Assembly (NCBI GenBank): GCA_963838805.1
Contig: CAWISK010000005.1
Coordinates: forward strand, 310,001-374,000
DNA from: CAVRQM01 sp963838805
GTDB lineage: Bacteria; Pseudomonadota; Alphaproteobacteria; Acetobacterales; Acetobacteraceae
DNA length: 64,000 nucleotides
Reading direction: 5' to 3'
Shown here: piece after piece, positions 17,496 through 27,205 of the stretch
Layout: every line of letters starts with the position of its first letter
Position numbering within the stretch: position 1 is the first letter of the stretch
The notes under the pieces: generated by a model
What the model saw: only the letters and a program-made list of their open reading frames with translations
Told to the model about the DNA's origin: nothing
Databases searched by the model: none
Translations under genes and position numbers: made by a program

Positions 17496-18269
17496 ATGCC
17501 GATGCCCACAAAAGATCGGATCGAGGCGCTGCGGGCCACCCTGGCCGGACGCTCCAGGCCTGGCCGAAAGGCGGCCCCGTCACTCCTGACCGGCCTTTCG
17601 GACCTGGATGCGCACCTGCCCGGCGGCGGTCTGGCCTGTGCCGCGCTGCACGAAATCGCGGGAATCGGCCCGGAGGTCGAGCACGCAGCCGCGGCCACGT
17701 TGTTCACCGCCGGATTGTGCGCCACGGCCGGGGGGCGGGTGCTCTGGGTGCTTCAGCAGCGCGACCTGTTCGCCCCCGCCTTGGCCGGTGTGGGACTGCA
17801 TCCGGACCGGGTGATCTATGCCGAGGCCGGGCGGCCCGATGCCGTGCTGCTGGCGCTGGAGGACGCGCTGCGCCATCGCGGACTGGCCGGCGTAGTCGGC
17901 GAACTCTCCGGCCCGCTGACGCTCACAGCCTCGCGCCGGCTGCACCTGGCCTGCGAGGCGATCGGCATTCCGGCCTTCCTGCTGCGGCGCAGCCGCCGCC
18001 ATGATGATCCCGCCCTGGCCGCGCCCAATGCCGCCACCACGCGCTGGCGGGTCGCCTCCCTGCCTTCGACCCCGCCGCTCGCGCACGCGCCGGACGTGCC
18101 GGGGCTGGCCCGGGCGCGCTGGCAGCTCGATCTCATCCGCTGCCGCGGCGGCGAACCCCGTTCCTGGATCGTGGAGGCGTGCGATGCGCAGGGTCGTCTC
18201 GGTCTTCCTGCCGAGTTTTCCCACCGACCGGAAGCGGCGCATCTCCCCCGACGCGCCGCCGCCGGATAG
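17496..18269 (+). CDS. imuA: ImuA, SOS mutagenesis accessory protein
   Basis: This is an ImuA-family protein of 257 residues, a RecA/SulA-related ATPase-like fold without strong catalytic motifs. Recognisable blocks are GLSDLDAHLPGGGLACAALHEI, GGRVLWVLQQRDLFAPALAGVGL, a central RRLHLACEAIGIPAFLLRRS, and the end PRSWIVEACDAQGRLGLPAEF. It normally works with ImuB and the error-prone polymerase DnaE2 in a damage-induced mutasome. The ATG at 17496 is preceded by the LexA box. The 3' end overlaps imuB by 86 bases in another frame, an arrangement that is common in this operon. Confidence 0.85.
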   Translation: MPMPTKDRIEALRATLAGRSRPGRKAAPSLLTGLSDLDAHLPGGGLACAALHEIAGIGPEVEHAAAATLFTAGLCATAGGRVLWVLQQRDLFAPALAGVGLHPDRVIYAEAGRPDAVLLALEDALRHRGLAGVVGELSGPLTLTASRRLHLACEAIGIPAFLLRRSRRHDDPALAAPNAATTRWRVASLPSTPPLAHAPDVPGLARARWQLDLIRCRGGEPRSWIVEACDAQGRLGLPAEFSHRPEAAHLPRRAAAG

Positions 18270-19698
18270 GCCACTCGTCACCGCCCGGCATGACGGGCAC
18301 CGCCGGGTACTGGACGCGGTCTGCCCGGCCGCCCGCGCGCTGGGCCTGCGTCCCGGCCAGACCGCGGCACACGCGCAGGCGTGCATTCCCGGCCTGCACG
18401 TAGCCGAGGCCGATCCGCAGGGCGACGCGGCGGCGCTGCTCCGTCTGTCGCATCTCTGCCTGCGCTACGCCCCGCTCGCCGCCCCCGACCCGCCGGACGG
18501 GCTGTGGATCGACGCCACCGGGAGTGCGCATCTGCATGGCGGCGAGCCGGCATTGCTGGCCGATCTGCGAGCCCGCCTGTCCCGCGCCGGGTTCGCCGCC
18601 CGCGCCGCCCTGGCCGATACGCCGGCAGCTTCACACGCCCTGGCCCGGTTCTGTACCCGAAACGAAACGGTGCTGCCGCACGGCGCCGATCCGCGCGCAC
18701 TGCTCGACGATCTGCCGGTCGCCGCCCTCCGCCTGCCGGAAGACATGCTGACGGCTCTGCGCCGCGTCGGGCTGGAGCGGATCGGCCAGCTCGCCGCCGC
18801 CTCGCGGGCGCCGCTGGCCCGCCGCTTCGGCCCAATCCTGCTGCACCGGCTGGACCAGGCGCAGGGCCGGGTGTTCGAGCCGATCGAGCCGGTCCTGCCC
18901 CCCGAGGCGACCGCGCACCGGCTGGCCTTCCCCGAGCCGCTGCTGACCGCGAACTCGTTTGCCGCCGCCATTGCCATGCTGGCACGGCAGGTCTGCGCGC
19001 GGCTGGAACAGACTGGCCAGGGCGCAAGGCGGCTCGATCTGCTGTTCGAGCGCGTGGACGGTTCCTGGCAGGCGATCCGTGTCGGTACGGGGCGCCCGGC
19101 CCGCGACGCGCGGCATCTGGCGCGGCTGCTGGAGCAGCGGATCGAGACGATCGATCCCGGACCCGGCGTGGAGGCGATGCAACTGCACGTCACCCTGGCC
19201 GAGACGCTCGGCTGGACGCAGGCGGACAGCGACACGCCAGGCGACCATCCGGGCCTCGCCGAGCTGGTGGACCGGCTGGCCGGACGGCTGGGCGAGGACC
19301 GGGTGTATCGCGCGGCGCCGGTAGCCAGCCGCATCCCCGAGCGCAGCCTGCGCCACGTGCGGCCGCTCGCACCTCCGTCGCGCGCCACCTGGCCCGCCGC
19401 CCTGCCGCGACCGACGCGGCTGCTCGATCCGCCGCAGCCGGTCGAGGCGCTGGCACTGCTGCCCGACCATCCGCCGGCCGCCTTTGTCTGGCGCCGCGTG
19501 CGCCACCGCGTCCGCCGCGCCGACGGACCCGAGCGGGTGCGCGGCGAATGGTGGCGGCGAGACGCCGAACTCTCGGCGGTGCGCGACTATTTCGCCGTCG
19601 AGGACGAGGCCGGGCGGCGGTTCTGGCTGTACCGCAGCGGCGACGGCGTGGACCCGGCCAGCGGCACTCTGCGCTGGTTCCTGCATGGGTTGTTCTGA
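18184..19698 (+). CDS. imuB: ImuB, catalytically inactive Y-family polymerase-like protein
   Basis: This is a 504-residue ImuB/DinP-like protein. It starts MRRVVSVFLPSFPTDRKRR at ATG 18184 inside imuA, then shows LGLRPGQTAAHAQACIPGL, LWIDATGSAHLHGGEPALL and the helix-hairpin-helix-like region RRVGLERIGQLAAASRAPLARRFG. It ends with RDYFAVEDEAGRRFWLYR, typical of ImuB. ImuB lacks the acidic polymerase residues of Y-family enzymes and acts as a beta-clamp-binding hub for ImuA and DnaE2. The dnaE2 gene that usually follows is absent: a minus-strand glycan gene begins 14 bases downstream. Confidence 0.87.
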   Translation: MRRVVSVFLPSFPTDRKRRISPDAPPPDRPLVTARHDGHRRVLDAVCPAARALGLRPGQTAAHAQACIPGLHVAEADPQGDAAALLRLSHLCLRYAPLAAPDPPDGLWIDATGSAHLHGGEPALLADLRARLSRAGFAARAALADTPAASHALARFCTRNETVLPHGADPRALLDDLPVAALRLPEDMLTALRRVGLERIGQLAAASRAPLARRFGPILLHRLDQAQGRVFEPIEPVLPPEATAHRLAFPEPLLTANSFAAAIAMLARQVCARLEQTGQGARRLDLLFERVDGSWQAIRVGTGRPARDARHLARLLEQRIETIDPGPGVEAMQLHVTLAETLGWTQADSDTPGDHPGLAELVDRLAGRLGEDRVYRAAPVASRIPERSLRHVRPLAPPSRATWPAALPRPTRLLDPPQPVEALALLPDHPPAAFVWRRVRHRVRRADGPERVRGEWWRRDAELSAVRDYFAVEDEAGRRFWLYRSGDGVDPASGTLRWFLHGLF

Positions 19699-19712
19699 TC
19701 GGGACGCTTTTC

Positions 19713-20888
19713 TCAACCGCGTGCCCGCCGCGCCGCGGCCACCGCGATCGCCTCCCGCCGCGCCTCTCGATGCACCTCGCCGATCTGCGCCTCGTCCGGA
19801 TCGCCCAGGCGGAAACGCATGTACCAGGGGTCGAGCAACAGCGTCTCCGGCACGTAGAAATGCTCGGCCAGGAACGCCACGCGCGAGAGCTGGTCGGGGC
19901 GGACATGCAGCCCCTCCCAGACATGGCGATCGAACTGCGCATGGCAGGCGAAGCGCAGATAGCTGGCGCCCAGCACATAGGCGGGAACGCCCAGTAGCAG
20001 CGCGTCGAACGCGACACAGGAGCTGATCGTCAACAGCCGCTTGCAGTGCGCGACGAAGCGCACCGAATGATCCGACGTGTCGATGCTCCCGAACGGATGC
20101 GCGCCACCCAGCCGCAACCAGGCATTGGGATGCTGGCGCAACAACACCGCATCTGGCGGGAAGACCTGCCGCGCCTTGTAGAGCAGGCGCGGCATTGTCC
20201 ACCCGAAACCGTCCGGCGGCCCGTTGCTGTCATCCTGCAAGGCGACGCCGACCTCGAAATGCCGTTCCTGTGGCGGCGCGGGAGGTTCATGCAGCAGCTC
20301 GGCCTGCAATTCCTCAAGGCTTGCATCGGCTGCGGCGACACACCGATCGAACCGCCGCTCCGCCTCGGAGAAGCCGGTTTCGCCCGAGAAATCCAGGGCA
20401 AAGCTCTCGTACCGATAGGCCGGCCCGCGAATGGGCGACGGCTCGATGCGCATGATCCGCAGGTTCAGGTAGCGGGCGACATCCTCGAGCGAGCGGTCCG
20501 CCCCTACCGTGACGATCGCCGTGATCTGGCCCGCCTCGGCCAGCGGCGAGAGCGCCGTGAACAGAAACTCGCGATATTCCTGGAACCCCTCTTCGATCAT
20601 CGCCCGTTCCAAATCGAGCGTGGTCGGGAAACTGTCGCTGATGCGGCGCACCAGCGCGGCCGGCACGGTCAGGCGGCCGGCAGCGGCGTGGGCACCGGCC
20701 GGCAATCGACCGAACGAATTGCGCACCCAGTCCCCGTGCGCAATCGCATCGATGTCGCCCACCTGCCACGGCGCCCCCAGCAGCACGACATCGGCCAGCG
20801 GGATGCGTGACAGCGCGGGGATGGCGAGCCAGGCCAGCCATTGCGGAGCCGCCCTGATGGGAAGCGGGCAGAGATTGATGATGAACAT
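19713..20888 (-). CDS. Capsule/glycan biosynthesis-like protein (GT99/Kdo transferase-like), unassigned
   Basis: This 391-residue cytosolic-type protein has no signal peptide. Its C-terminal half contains FPPDAVLLRQHPNAWLRLGG, the phrase TISSCVAFDALLLGVPAYVLGASYL, and HFYVPETLLLDPW. The order 'RxHP ... SSxxxxxALLxGxPxxxxG' is typical of capsule-polysaccharide synthesis and Kdo-transferase-type domains, where it forms the donor-binding fold. The N-terminal half (about residues 1-180) is not recognised. It lies 15 bases after the large HAD protein on the same strand, so they are likely co-transcribed. Assignment to glycan synthesis is an inference from these motifs; the donor and acceptor are unknown. 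Confidence 0.5.
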   Translation of the reverse strand: MFIINLCPLPIRAAPQWLAWLAIPALSRIPLADVVLLGAPWQVGDIDAIAHGDWVRNSFGRLPAGAHAAAGRLTVPAALVRRISDSFPTTLDLERAMIEEGFQEYREFLFTALSPLAEAGQITAIVTVGADRSLEDVARYLNLRIMRIEPSPIRGPAYRYESFALDFSGETGFSEAERRFDRCVAAADASLEELQAELLHEPPAPPQERHFEVGVALQDDSNGPPDGFGWTMPRLLYKARQVFPPDAVLLRQHPNAWLRLGGAHPFGSIDTSDHSVRFVAHCKRLLTISSCVAFDALLLGVPAYVLGASYLRFACHAQFDRHVWEGLHVRPDQLSRVAFLAEHFYVPETLLLDPWYMRFRLGDPDEAQIGEVHREARREAIAVAAARRARG

Positions 20889-20903
20889 GCCCCGATTCCG
20901 CGA

Positions 20904-23900
20904 TCACCCGACCGGCTCGGGGGCGGACACGCGCAGATCCAGCACCACATTGCCTTCGCCATCAATCTCGACGCGGAGCGCCCGTGGATCGTACCAGGTG
21001 CGGATGGCCGTCCCGAACCGACCCGCCCAGCCGAGCCGGGTACTGGCCGGTGCGCAGCCCCGCCAAGCCCACCCGGCAGTGCAGCCCCGGCCTCCCTGCA
21101 ATGATGCGGCCGAAATGCGCGCCGAGGTCGGGGCGCGCGCGCCGGTCAGCGACGAAGCGCCGGTGCTCGCCCTCCTGCTCCAGCAGGAACCAGCCCTCGC
21201 TCGGCGCAAGCCCGTCATTCGTGTCGAGCAGCCAGCCATGCACCGCGTAGGTCTCGCCGGGCGCCAGGACGGCGCATAGATGGTCTCCGTCGCGTCCGAC
21301 GGCGTGCCCGAACAGCGTGTCGAGGCATCCTTCCAGCCCGGCGGGGGCCTCTTTCACCGGGTCGGCGGCCGCCATGTCCACGCCACCTGCGAGCCCCTCC
21401 GGCAGGTCGGTCCAAACTCGCAACAGCACGGTCACATCGACGGGGCTTTCGCCCTCGCCTTGCAGCGGATTGGCGACCACGAGGCGGGGACTGATGCCGG
21501 GCGCCAGAAGCAGCGTGGGCCCGCCCTCGGCCGCCAGCAGGGAAGCCGCCGACCCGGGAGCGACGCTCTCGCGCAACTGCGCGCCCTCGATCAGCATCGT
21601 GTCCTGGGCACCGCCGCCCCGTGCCCGTCGCCGCAGCACCAGCCCGTCGAGCGCCACCAGCGCCGGGTGCTGTGCGGCAAACTCAAGGTCAAGGAACGGT
21701 CCGGCGCTCGCCGGGCAGCACCAGGTGACGGCGCTGCGATGATACAGGTTCAGCGCCGCCTCCTGGAACCCGGAGAATCCCTCCGTGGCGTCGGCGCCAT
21801 CGGGCGGGCCGCCGTGGCCGAGGCGGCAGCGCAGCAGCACGCCGCTTCCGGTCGCCACCAGATCGGGCGGCTCGGCGCTGCGCAACGCCGCCAGCGCCTG
21901 GGTCCGCAGGCGCACCGCCTCGGGCGCCGACAGCGCCGCCGGCCAGTACGTGTGTCCGAATCCTTCGTCGAGCAATTGCCGCGGCGTCAGATAGGTACTC
22001 ATGCAGTCGAAGACGGCCGGGCAGATCGGATCCAAGGCGCCGCCCGCGCTGTTGTCATCGTGCATCCAGCCCGCGAACAGGGTGCGGCCGTTCTCGTGCG
22101 GCGACAGGCAGAAGCGTGCCACCGCGACCCTGGCGGCGTGCCGCCATTCTTCATCGTCGCCGAGCAGCAACTCATCCGCCATCGCCAGCTCGCAAAAATC
22201 GCGCACGCCTGCGCGGATCTGTGCTGCCTGCTCGCGCTGCAGCGGGCTGATCGTATCGGCGGCGAGGATCGGCTCTCCCTGTTGGGTGTAGTCGATCACG
22301 GAGCCTCGTGCCGGCGTGAAAGCCTGCTCGAACACCTCAACGCTGCGCAACGAGCGCTCCGCCAGCGGATAACTCTCGCGGCCGTCGAACAGATAGCCGC
22401 CGATCCTCGCTCCGCCGGCAGCGCGGTCGAGCGCGGCATCGTTGACGGCGAAATACAGGCCCAGCAGCGTGTGCCGCGGCAGGTCGAACATCCGCGCGAG
22501 CCGCGCCTGGATCGAGCCGCCCCAGCCGATATCCAGCACGGCGACATCGCGTAGCGCCGGATCGTCGAGATCGCCCAGCACGCGGCGCAGATGGCACGCC
22601 AGCCGCTCGCGCAATCGCAGACCGTGCGAGCGAGCGCGCTCGCGCAGGGCGGGACGGGTGTCGATATGCTCGAACAGTTCAGCGGCGAGCAGCGGATCAT
22701 GCGCCGATACCAGGACACCGCGCAGCGTCGCGGGAAAGTCGCGCCTGAGCAGGCCCAGCCGAGAGGCGAACATCTCAAGCGGCACGCCCTGGCGCGTCGG
22801 CACCAGCGCCTCGAACCGGTCACGGTGCCAATCGGCAAGATCCGCCCCCGCCAGCACCGCGCGCGACACGCAGAGCGGCGCCGTCGGGCGCTCCCCCACC
22901 AGCGCGTCGTACAGCTCGATGAGCGGCAGGCCCTCGCGAGCCAGCCCCACAATCAGCGGCGAGTCGTGCCGCCGCGTCTGTTCGCGTACCCAGCGCAGGT
23001 AGCCCAGCACCGCCGGGCCGAACACGGTGGCTCCAAAGCCGCGGTAACCCAACTCCTCGGCGGTTTCGCCGCGCAGCAGGGCGGCGTGGCGCAGGCTGGT
23101 CATGGTGCCGTGCGTGCGCTCGCGGCGGTGCAACTGTGCCGGCGCGCATGCCGGATCGGCCATCAGCTTGCGCTCGCCGGCCACGATATCCCAGCTCGTG
23201 CTGGTGCCGTTCGGCAGCAGCATCGCCCGCATTCCCCGGCGCTGCGCCGCCTCCACGTCGGCATGGTAGTTGTCGCCGAAATGAACGGCCTCGTGGGCTG
23301 ACCGGCCCACGGTTTGCAGCATGATGTCGAACAGCCCGTCCGTCTTGCCGGTGCGATGCTCGCTGGAGGCGAACACGCGCACCTTCGGCGGCAGCTTGTG
23401 CAGGATCCGCAATTGCTGCGCCGAGAAATACGTATCGGAACAGACGACGCAGATCCGGCCGAGCTTCAGCGCACGGGCCAGCAGCCCGTCCGCCACCGGA
23501 TTGGCAAAGATGTTCTCCCGCTCGACCGCAAGCTCGGCGCGGGCGGCGTCGGCGCATTGCGCCGGGTCGTCGAACAGAAAGGCCATCTCCGTGTAGATCT
23601 GCTCCAGCGTCACCTCTGTCCCGCCGGTCGCCTTCTGCCGTGCGCTCCGCTCTGCCGCCTCGCGCTGCTGCGCGAAGCGCCGGGCGGAGACGAAGCCGGA
23701 CAGGGTGCAATCGTGCAGCAGCCGCTCGCCCACGCGCATGAAGATGTCGGTCGGCCGCACCGCCTGACGCTTGACCAGCGTATCGAAAAAATCGAAGGAG
23801 ACGACGTGCGTGCCCGGCTGCTCGATGGCCGACAGGGCAAGGCGTTCGTACGATAGCGGCGCCTCGGCCGTTGCCGGCCGCGCGGGCGCGCGCACTTTGG

Positions 23901-23910
23901 ACGGTTTCAT
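20904..23910 (-). CDS. Large HAD-superfamily protein (COG5610-like), frameshifted near 3' end
   Basis: This protein of about 1000 residues starts near residue 37 with VVSFDFFDTLVKRQAVRPTDIFM, the HAD motif I Asp-x-Asp variant of the COG5610-like predicted hydrolases. Motif III/IV text KTDGLFDIMLQTVG and AVHFGDNYHADVEAAQRRG follows at about residues 185-215. The middle (residues 290-620) has LIVGLAREGLPLIELYDALVG and VAVLDIGWGGSIQARLARMF. The last third is unrecognised, apparently a beta-rich carbohydrate-binding-like region. Near 21010-21040 the frame changes, and the homology-like end (WYDPRALRVEIDGEGNVVLDLRV) runs to 20904. Such proteins occur in polysaccharide and protein glycosylation loci; the precise role is unknown. 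Confidence 0.65.
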
Positions 23911-23976
23911 TTTGATCCCGTGACTGCGTCACCGGGAGCATAGGCAGGCAAGGTTAACCCGAAATTGCGCGTCGGC

Positions 23977-24927
23977 TCACAGCGCCAGCCGCAGCCACGC
24001 CCCGAGCTCGCCCACCACGCCGCGACGGAAGGCGATCACGCAGGCGACGAAGATCACGCCCTGCGCCACCGTCACCCAGGCGCCGAGCGGCGCCAGATAC
24101 GTCTCCATCGCCACCAGCACCAGCGCACCCACCACCGGGCCGAAAATGGTGCCCATGCCGCCCAGCAACGTGATCAGCACCACCTCGCCCGACATCGTCC
24201 AATGCACATCGGTCAGTGTCGCGATGCCGAACACCAGCGCCTTGGTGCCCCCGGCGATGCCGGACAGGAAGGCCGACAGCACGAAAGCCAGCAGCTTGTA
24301 GTCATCGGCCTTGTAGCCGAGCGAGATCGCCCGCTGCTCGTTCTCGCGAATCGCCGTCAGAACCTGTCCGAACGGGGAATGGATGATGCGCTGGATCAGC
24401 AGGAAGCCGGCCAGGAACACGCAGGCCACCAGCGCGTACATCGCCAGATCGCTGTCGAGCCTGATGAAGCCCAGCAGCGGCGCGCGCGGGATCAGCTGGA
24501 TGCCGTCCTCGCCGCCGGTGAACGGCGCCTGCACGCAGAAGAAATAGACCATCTGCGCCAGTGCCAGCGTCACCATCGCGAAATAGATGCCCTGCCGGCG
24601 AATGGCGATCCAGCCGAATACCAGCCCGAGTGCGGCACCCACGGCACCCCCGAACAGGATCGAGATGCCTGCCGGCCAGCCCCACATCTTCGCCGCATAG
24701 CCGGTGGCGTAGCCCGCCATGCCGAAGAACGCGGCGTGTCCGAAGGACAGCAGCCCGCCCCAGCCGATCAGCAGGTTGAAGGCGCAGCCGAACAGGGCGA
24801 AGCACAGCACCTTCATCAGGAACACCGGATAGAGCACCCACGGTGCCACGACGATCAGTGCCAGCATCAGCACGAACCCCGCCTGAAGCGGGTCCGGGGA
24901 GCTTCGGCGCCTCATCTCACGCGGCAC
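23977..24927 (-). CDS. livM: Branched-chain amino acid-type ABC permease (LivM)
   Basis: This is a LivM-family permease of about 316 residues with some eight to ten hydrophobic segments. Diagnostic text includes FNLLIGWGGLLSFGHAAFFGMAGYATGYAA, GIYFAMVTLALAQMVYF and TMSGEVVLITLLGGMGTIFGPVVGA. The frame starts at GTG 24927, overlapping the livH stop; an ATG at 24915 (MRRRSSPDPL) is an alternative start. It pairs with LivH to form the channel of a hydrophobic-amino-acid-transporter family system, though such systems also carry urea, amides or aromatic acids. Confidence 0.88.
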   Translation of the reverse strand: MPREMRRRSSPDPLQAGFVLMLALIVVAPWVLYPVFLMKVLCFALFGCAFNLLIGWGGLLSFGHAAFFGMAGYATGYAAKMWGWPAGISILFGGAVGAALGLVFGWIAIRRQGIYFAMVTLALAQMVYFFCVQAPFTGGEDGIQLIPRAPLLGFIRLDSDLAMYALVACVFLAGFLLIQRIIHSPFGQVLTAIRENEQRAISLGYKADDYKLLAFVLSAFLSGIAGGTKALVFGIATLTDVHWTMSGEVVLITLLGGMGTIFGPVVGALVLVAMETYLAPLGAWVTVAQGVIFVACVIAFRRGVVGELGAWLRLAL

Positions 24928-25804
24928 GGCCGAACAATCCGGCCGGGCGGACCAGCAGCACCAGCACCATGATGACGAACACCACGGTCGCCGAGCCTTG
25001 CGGGTAATAGACGCGGGTCAGTCCCTCGATCAGCCCCAGCGCGAACCCTGTCAGGATCGAGCCACCGATCGAGCCCAGTCCGCCGATCACCACCACCGCG
25101 AACACGACGATGATGACGTTCGACCCCATGCCGGGATTGACCGAGGAGATAGGCGCCGCCAGCACGCCCGCGAACCCCGCCAGCGCCGCGCCCGCACCAT
25201 AAGTCAGCATCACCAGGCGCGGCACGTCGACGCCAAAGGCCTGCACCAGCCTTGCATTCTCGGTCGCAGCCCGCAGCGTGGCGCCGAGCCGCGTGCGCTC
25301 GATCACCAGCCATGTGGCAAGACAGACCACCGCCGAGGCCGCCACCACCCAGATGCGATAGGTCGGCAGGATCATGAAGCCGAGATTTGTCGGGCCGGCG
25401 AGTGAAGCGGGGATCGGATAGGTCACACCGGAGCTGCCGAACCGGTTGCGCATCAGCCCCTCGATGACCAATGCGCAGCCGAAGGTCAGCAGCAGGCTGT
25501 ACAGCGGATCCAGCCCCTCAAGCCTGCAAATCAGCGTGCGGTGCATCAGCACGCCCAGCACGCCCACCGCGAGAGGCGCCAGCAACAGCGCCGGCCAGTA
25601 GCCAATGCCAAGATAGGCCAGCAGCGCCCAGGTGGCGAAGGCGCCCAGCATGAACAGCGCGCCATGCGCGAAATTGATCACGCCCAGCAGGCCAAAGATC
25701 AGGGCGAGGCCGAGCGACAGCAGCGCGTAGAACGCGCCATTGATAAGGCCAAGGGCCAGCTGCCCATACAGCAGCAGCAGCGGCTTGCCGAAGATCATCA
25801 CCAC
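24917..25804 (-). CDS. livH: Branched-chain amino acid-type ABC permease (LivH)
   Basis: This is a LivH-family permease of 295 residues. Visible family blocks are GLINGAFYALLSLGLALIFGLLGVINFAHGALFMLGAF, the central TRLGATLRAATENARLVQAFGVDV (EAA-type coupling loop) and VIGGLGSIGGSILTGFALGLIEGLT. It is probably an inner-membrane protein with about eight segments. It precedes livM with an 11-base overlap and lies downstream of the binding-protein gene, separated from it by a 137-base gap that carries a palindromic repeat. Confidence 0.9.
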   Translation of the reverse strand: MVMIFGKPLLLLYGQLALGLINGAFYALLSLGLALIFGLLGVINFAHGALFMLGAFATWALLAYLGIGYWPALLLAPLAVGVLGVLMHRTLICRLEGLDPLYSLLLTFGCALVIEGLMRNRFGSSGVTYPIPASLAGPTNLGFMILPTYRIWVVAASAVVCLATWLVIERTRLGATLRAATENARLVQAFGVDVPRLVMLTYGAGAALAGFAGVLAAPISSVNPGMGSNVIIVVFAVVVIGGLGSIGGSILTGFALGLIEGLTRVYYPQGSATVVFVIMVLVLLVRPAGLFGRAA

Positions 25805-25821
25805 CGCGAGTTGCTCACGGT

Positions 25822-25915
25822 GTCATTGCGAGGAGCGCTTGCGACGAAGCAATCCAGGCGGGCGGCACGGAGGCGGCCGCCCGGATCGCCGCGGCGCTGC
25901 ACGCCTCGCGATGAC
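25822..25915. repeat. Intergenic palindromic repeat element (REP/MITE-like)
   Basis: This 94-base element is bounded by GTCATTGCGAGG (25822-25833) and CCTCGCGATGAC (25904-25915), inverted copies that differ at one of twelve positions. The interior includes GACGAAGCAATCCAGG and GC-rich complementary stretches. Elements with the CATTGCGAGGAGC / GAAGCAATCC signature are dispersed in many proteobacterial genomes. It sits between the binding-protein gene and livH, where the hairpin could modulate read-through within the operon. No second copy was seen in this window. Confidence 0.7.
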
Positions 25916-25941
25916 GTAAAGCGTCCAGCGCGGAAACCAGC

Positions 25942-27159
25942 TCAGGCCTTCACCAGCGGACACCCGCCCTGATCCATCGGCCGGAACGCCTTGTCCGCGG
26001 GCGTGGTCGCCAGCAGCGTGTAATAGTCCCACGGCCCCTTGCTCTCGCTGGGCTTCTTCACCCGGAACAGGTAGCAGGGGTGCAGCGCGCGCCCGTCCTC
26101 GCGGATCTTGCCGGGGCCGAAAGCGTCGTCGTCGGTGGTAATGGCCTTCATGCGTGCGACCGCAGCCGCCCCGCTGGCCTTGGCTGCCGCCACGCCCATG
26201 TCGGCGACCGCCTTCAGGTAGTGCAGCGAAGCGGCATAGCTGCCGGCCTGCACCATCGTCAGCCGCCGGTCCGGCGCACGCGGCTTCATGCGTGCCGAGA
26301 ACGCCCGGGTGCGGTCGTTCAGGTCCCAGTAGAAGGTGGAGGAGATCAGCAAGCCCTGCGCCGTCTCCAGCGTCAGCGCGTGGATGTCGCTGATGAACAC
26401 CAGCAAACCGGCCAGGCTCTGCGTGATGCCGAACTCATGCGCCTGCTTGATGCTGTTGATGGTGTCGTCGCCGGCATTGGCGAGGCCGATCACCTTGGCG
26501 CCGCTCGCCTGCGCCTGCAGCAGATAGGAGGAGAAATCGGTGGTGCCCGGAAACGGATAGGCAACGCTGCCCAGCACCTTGCCGCCCTCGGCCGTGACGA
26601 AGCTCGTGGTGTCGCGCTGCAATGCGTGGCCGAACGCATAATCGGCGGTGATGAAGAACCAGGTGTTGCCGCCCGCCCGAACCGCCGCCCCGCCCGTGGA
26701 GTGCGCCAGCATCCAGGTGTCATAGGTCCAGTGGACCGTGTTGGCGTTGCATAGCTTGCCGGTGAGGTCGGAGGTCGCCGCCCCGGAATCGGCGAAAGCC
26801 TTGTTCTTCTCGTGCGTGACGCCGGACACCGCCAGCGCCACCGCCGAGTTCGGCACGCCGGTGATGAAATCCACGCCGTCGCGGTCGTACCATTGCCGCG
26901 CGATGCCGGCGCCGATATCCGGCTTGTTCTGATGGTCGGCGGAGACCACCTCGACCGTGATCCCTTTCGCGGCCACGCCGGAATCCGCCACCGCCTGCTG
27001 CACCGCCTGCACCGAGAGCGGGCCACCCAGGTCGCGATACGGACCGGACATATCGGTGAGCATGCCGATCTTCACGCTCTGGGAGGCGGCCCGGCCACGG
27101 GCGATAGGCAGACTGGCGGCCGCGGCGGCGCCCAGCACGGTGCGACGGTTCACTAGCAT
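25942..27159 (-). CDS. ABC transporter substrate-binding protein (LivJ/K type)
   Basis: This is a periplasmic binding protein of 405 residues. The N-terminus NRRTVLGAAAAASLPIARGRA looks like a twin-arginine or Sec signal. The mature domain begins VKIGMLTDMSGPYRDLGGPL, the standard opening of the Leu/Ile/Val-binding fold, with a middle block WFFITADYAFGHALQRDT and a C-terminal GKIREDGRALHPCYLFRVKKP. The start ATG 27159 has GGAGGG upstream. It lies between the Liv ATPases and permeases on the same strand. The ligand is not predictable; relatives often bind amino acids, amides or aromatic acids. A link to the upstream aldehyde oxidoreductase is only suggestive. Confidence 0.87.
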   Translation of the reverse strand: MLVNRRTVLGAAAAASLPIARGRAASQSVKIGMLTDMSGPYRDLGGPLSVQAVQQAVADSGVAAKGITVEVVSADHQNKPDIGAGIARQWYDRDGVDFITGVPNSAVALAVSGVTHEKNKAFADSGAATSDLTGKLCNANTVHWTYDTWMLAHSTGGAAVRAGGNTWFFITADYAFGHALQRDTTSFVTAEGGKVLGSVAYPFPGTTDFSSYLLQAQASGAKVIGLANAGDDTINSIKQAHEFGITQSLAGLLVFISDIHALTLETAQGLLISSTFYWDLNDRTRAFSARMKPRAPDRRLTMVQAGSYAASLHYLKAVADMGVAAAKASGAAAVARMKAITTDDDAFGPGKIREDGRALHPCYLFRVKKPSESKGPWDYYTLLATTPADKAFRPMDQGGCPLVKA

Positions 27160-27205
27160 CGAGACGTTCCCTCCTCCGAGTGCGACTGATTGCCCCGCGC
27201 CATGG

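Noticed and set aside
18631..20202. Minus-strand frame of 523 codons over imuB and the glycan gene
   Set aside because: It overlaps conserved imuB on the plus strand and is out of frame with the minus-strand glycan gene, so it cannot be coding.
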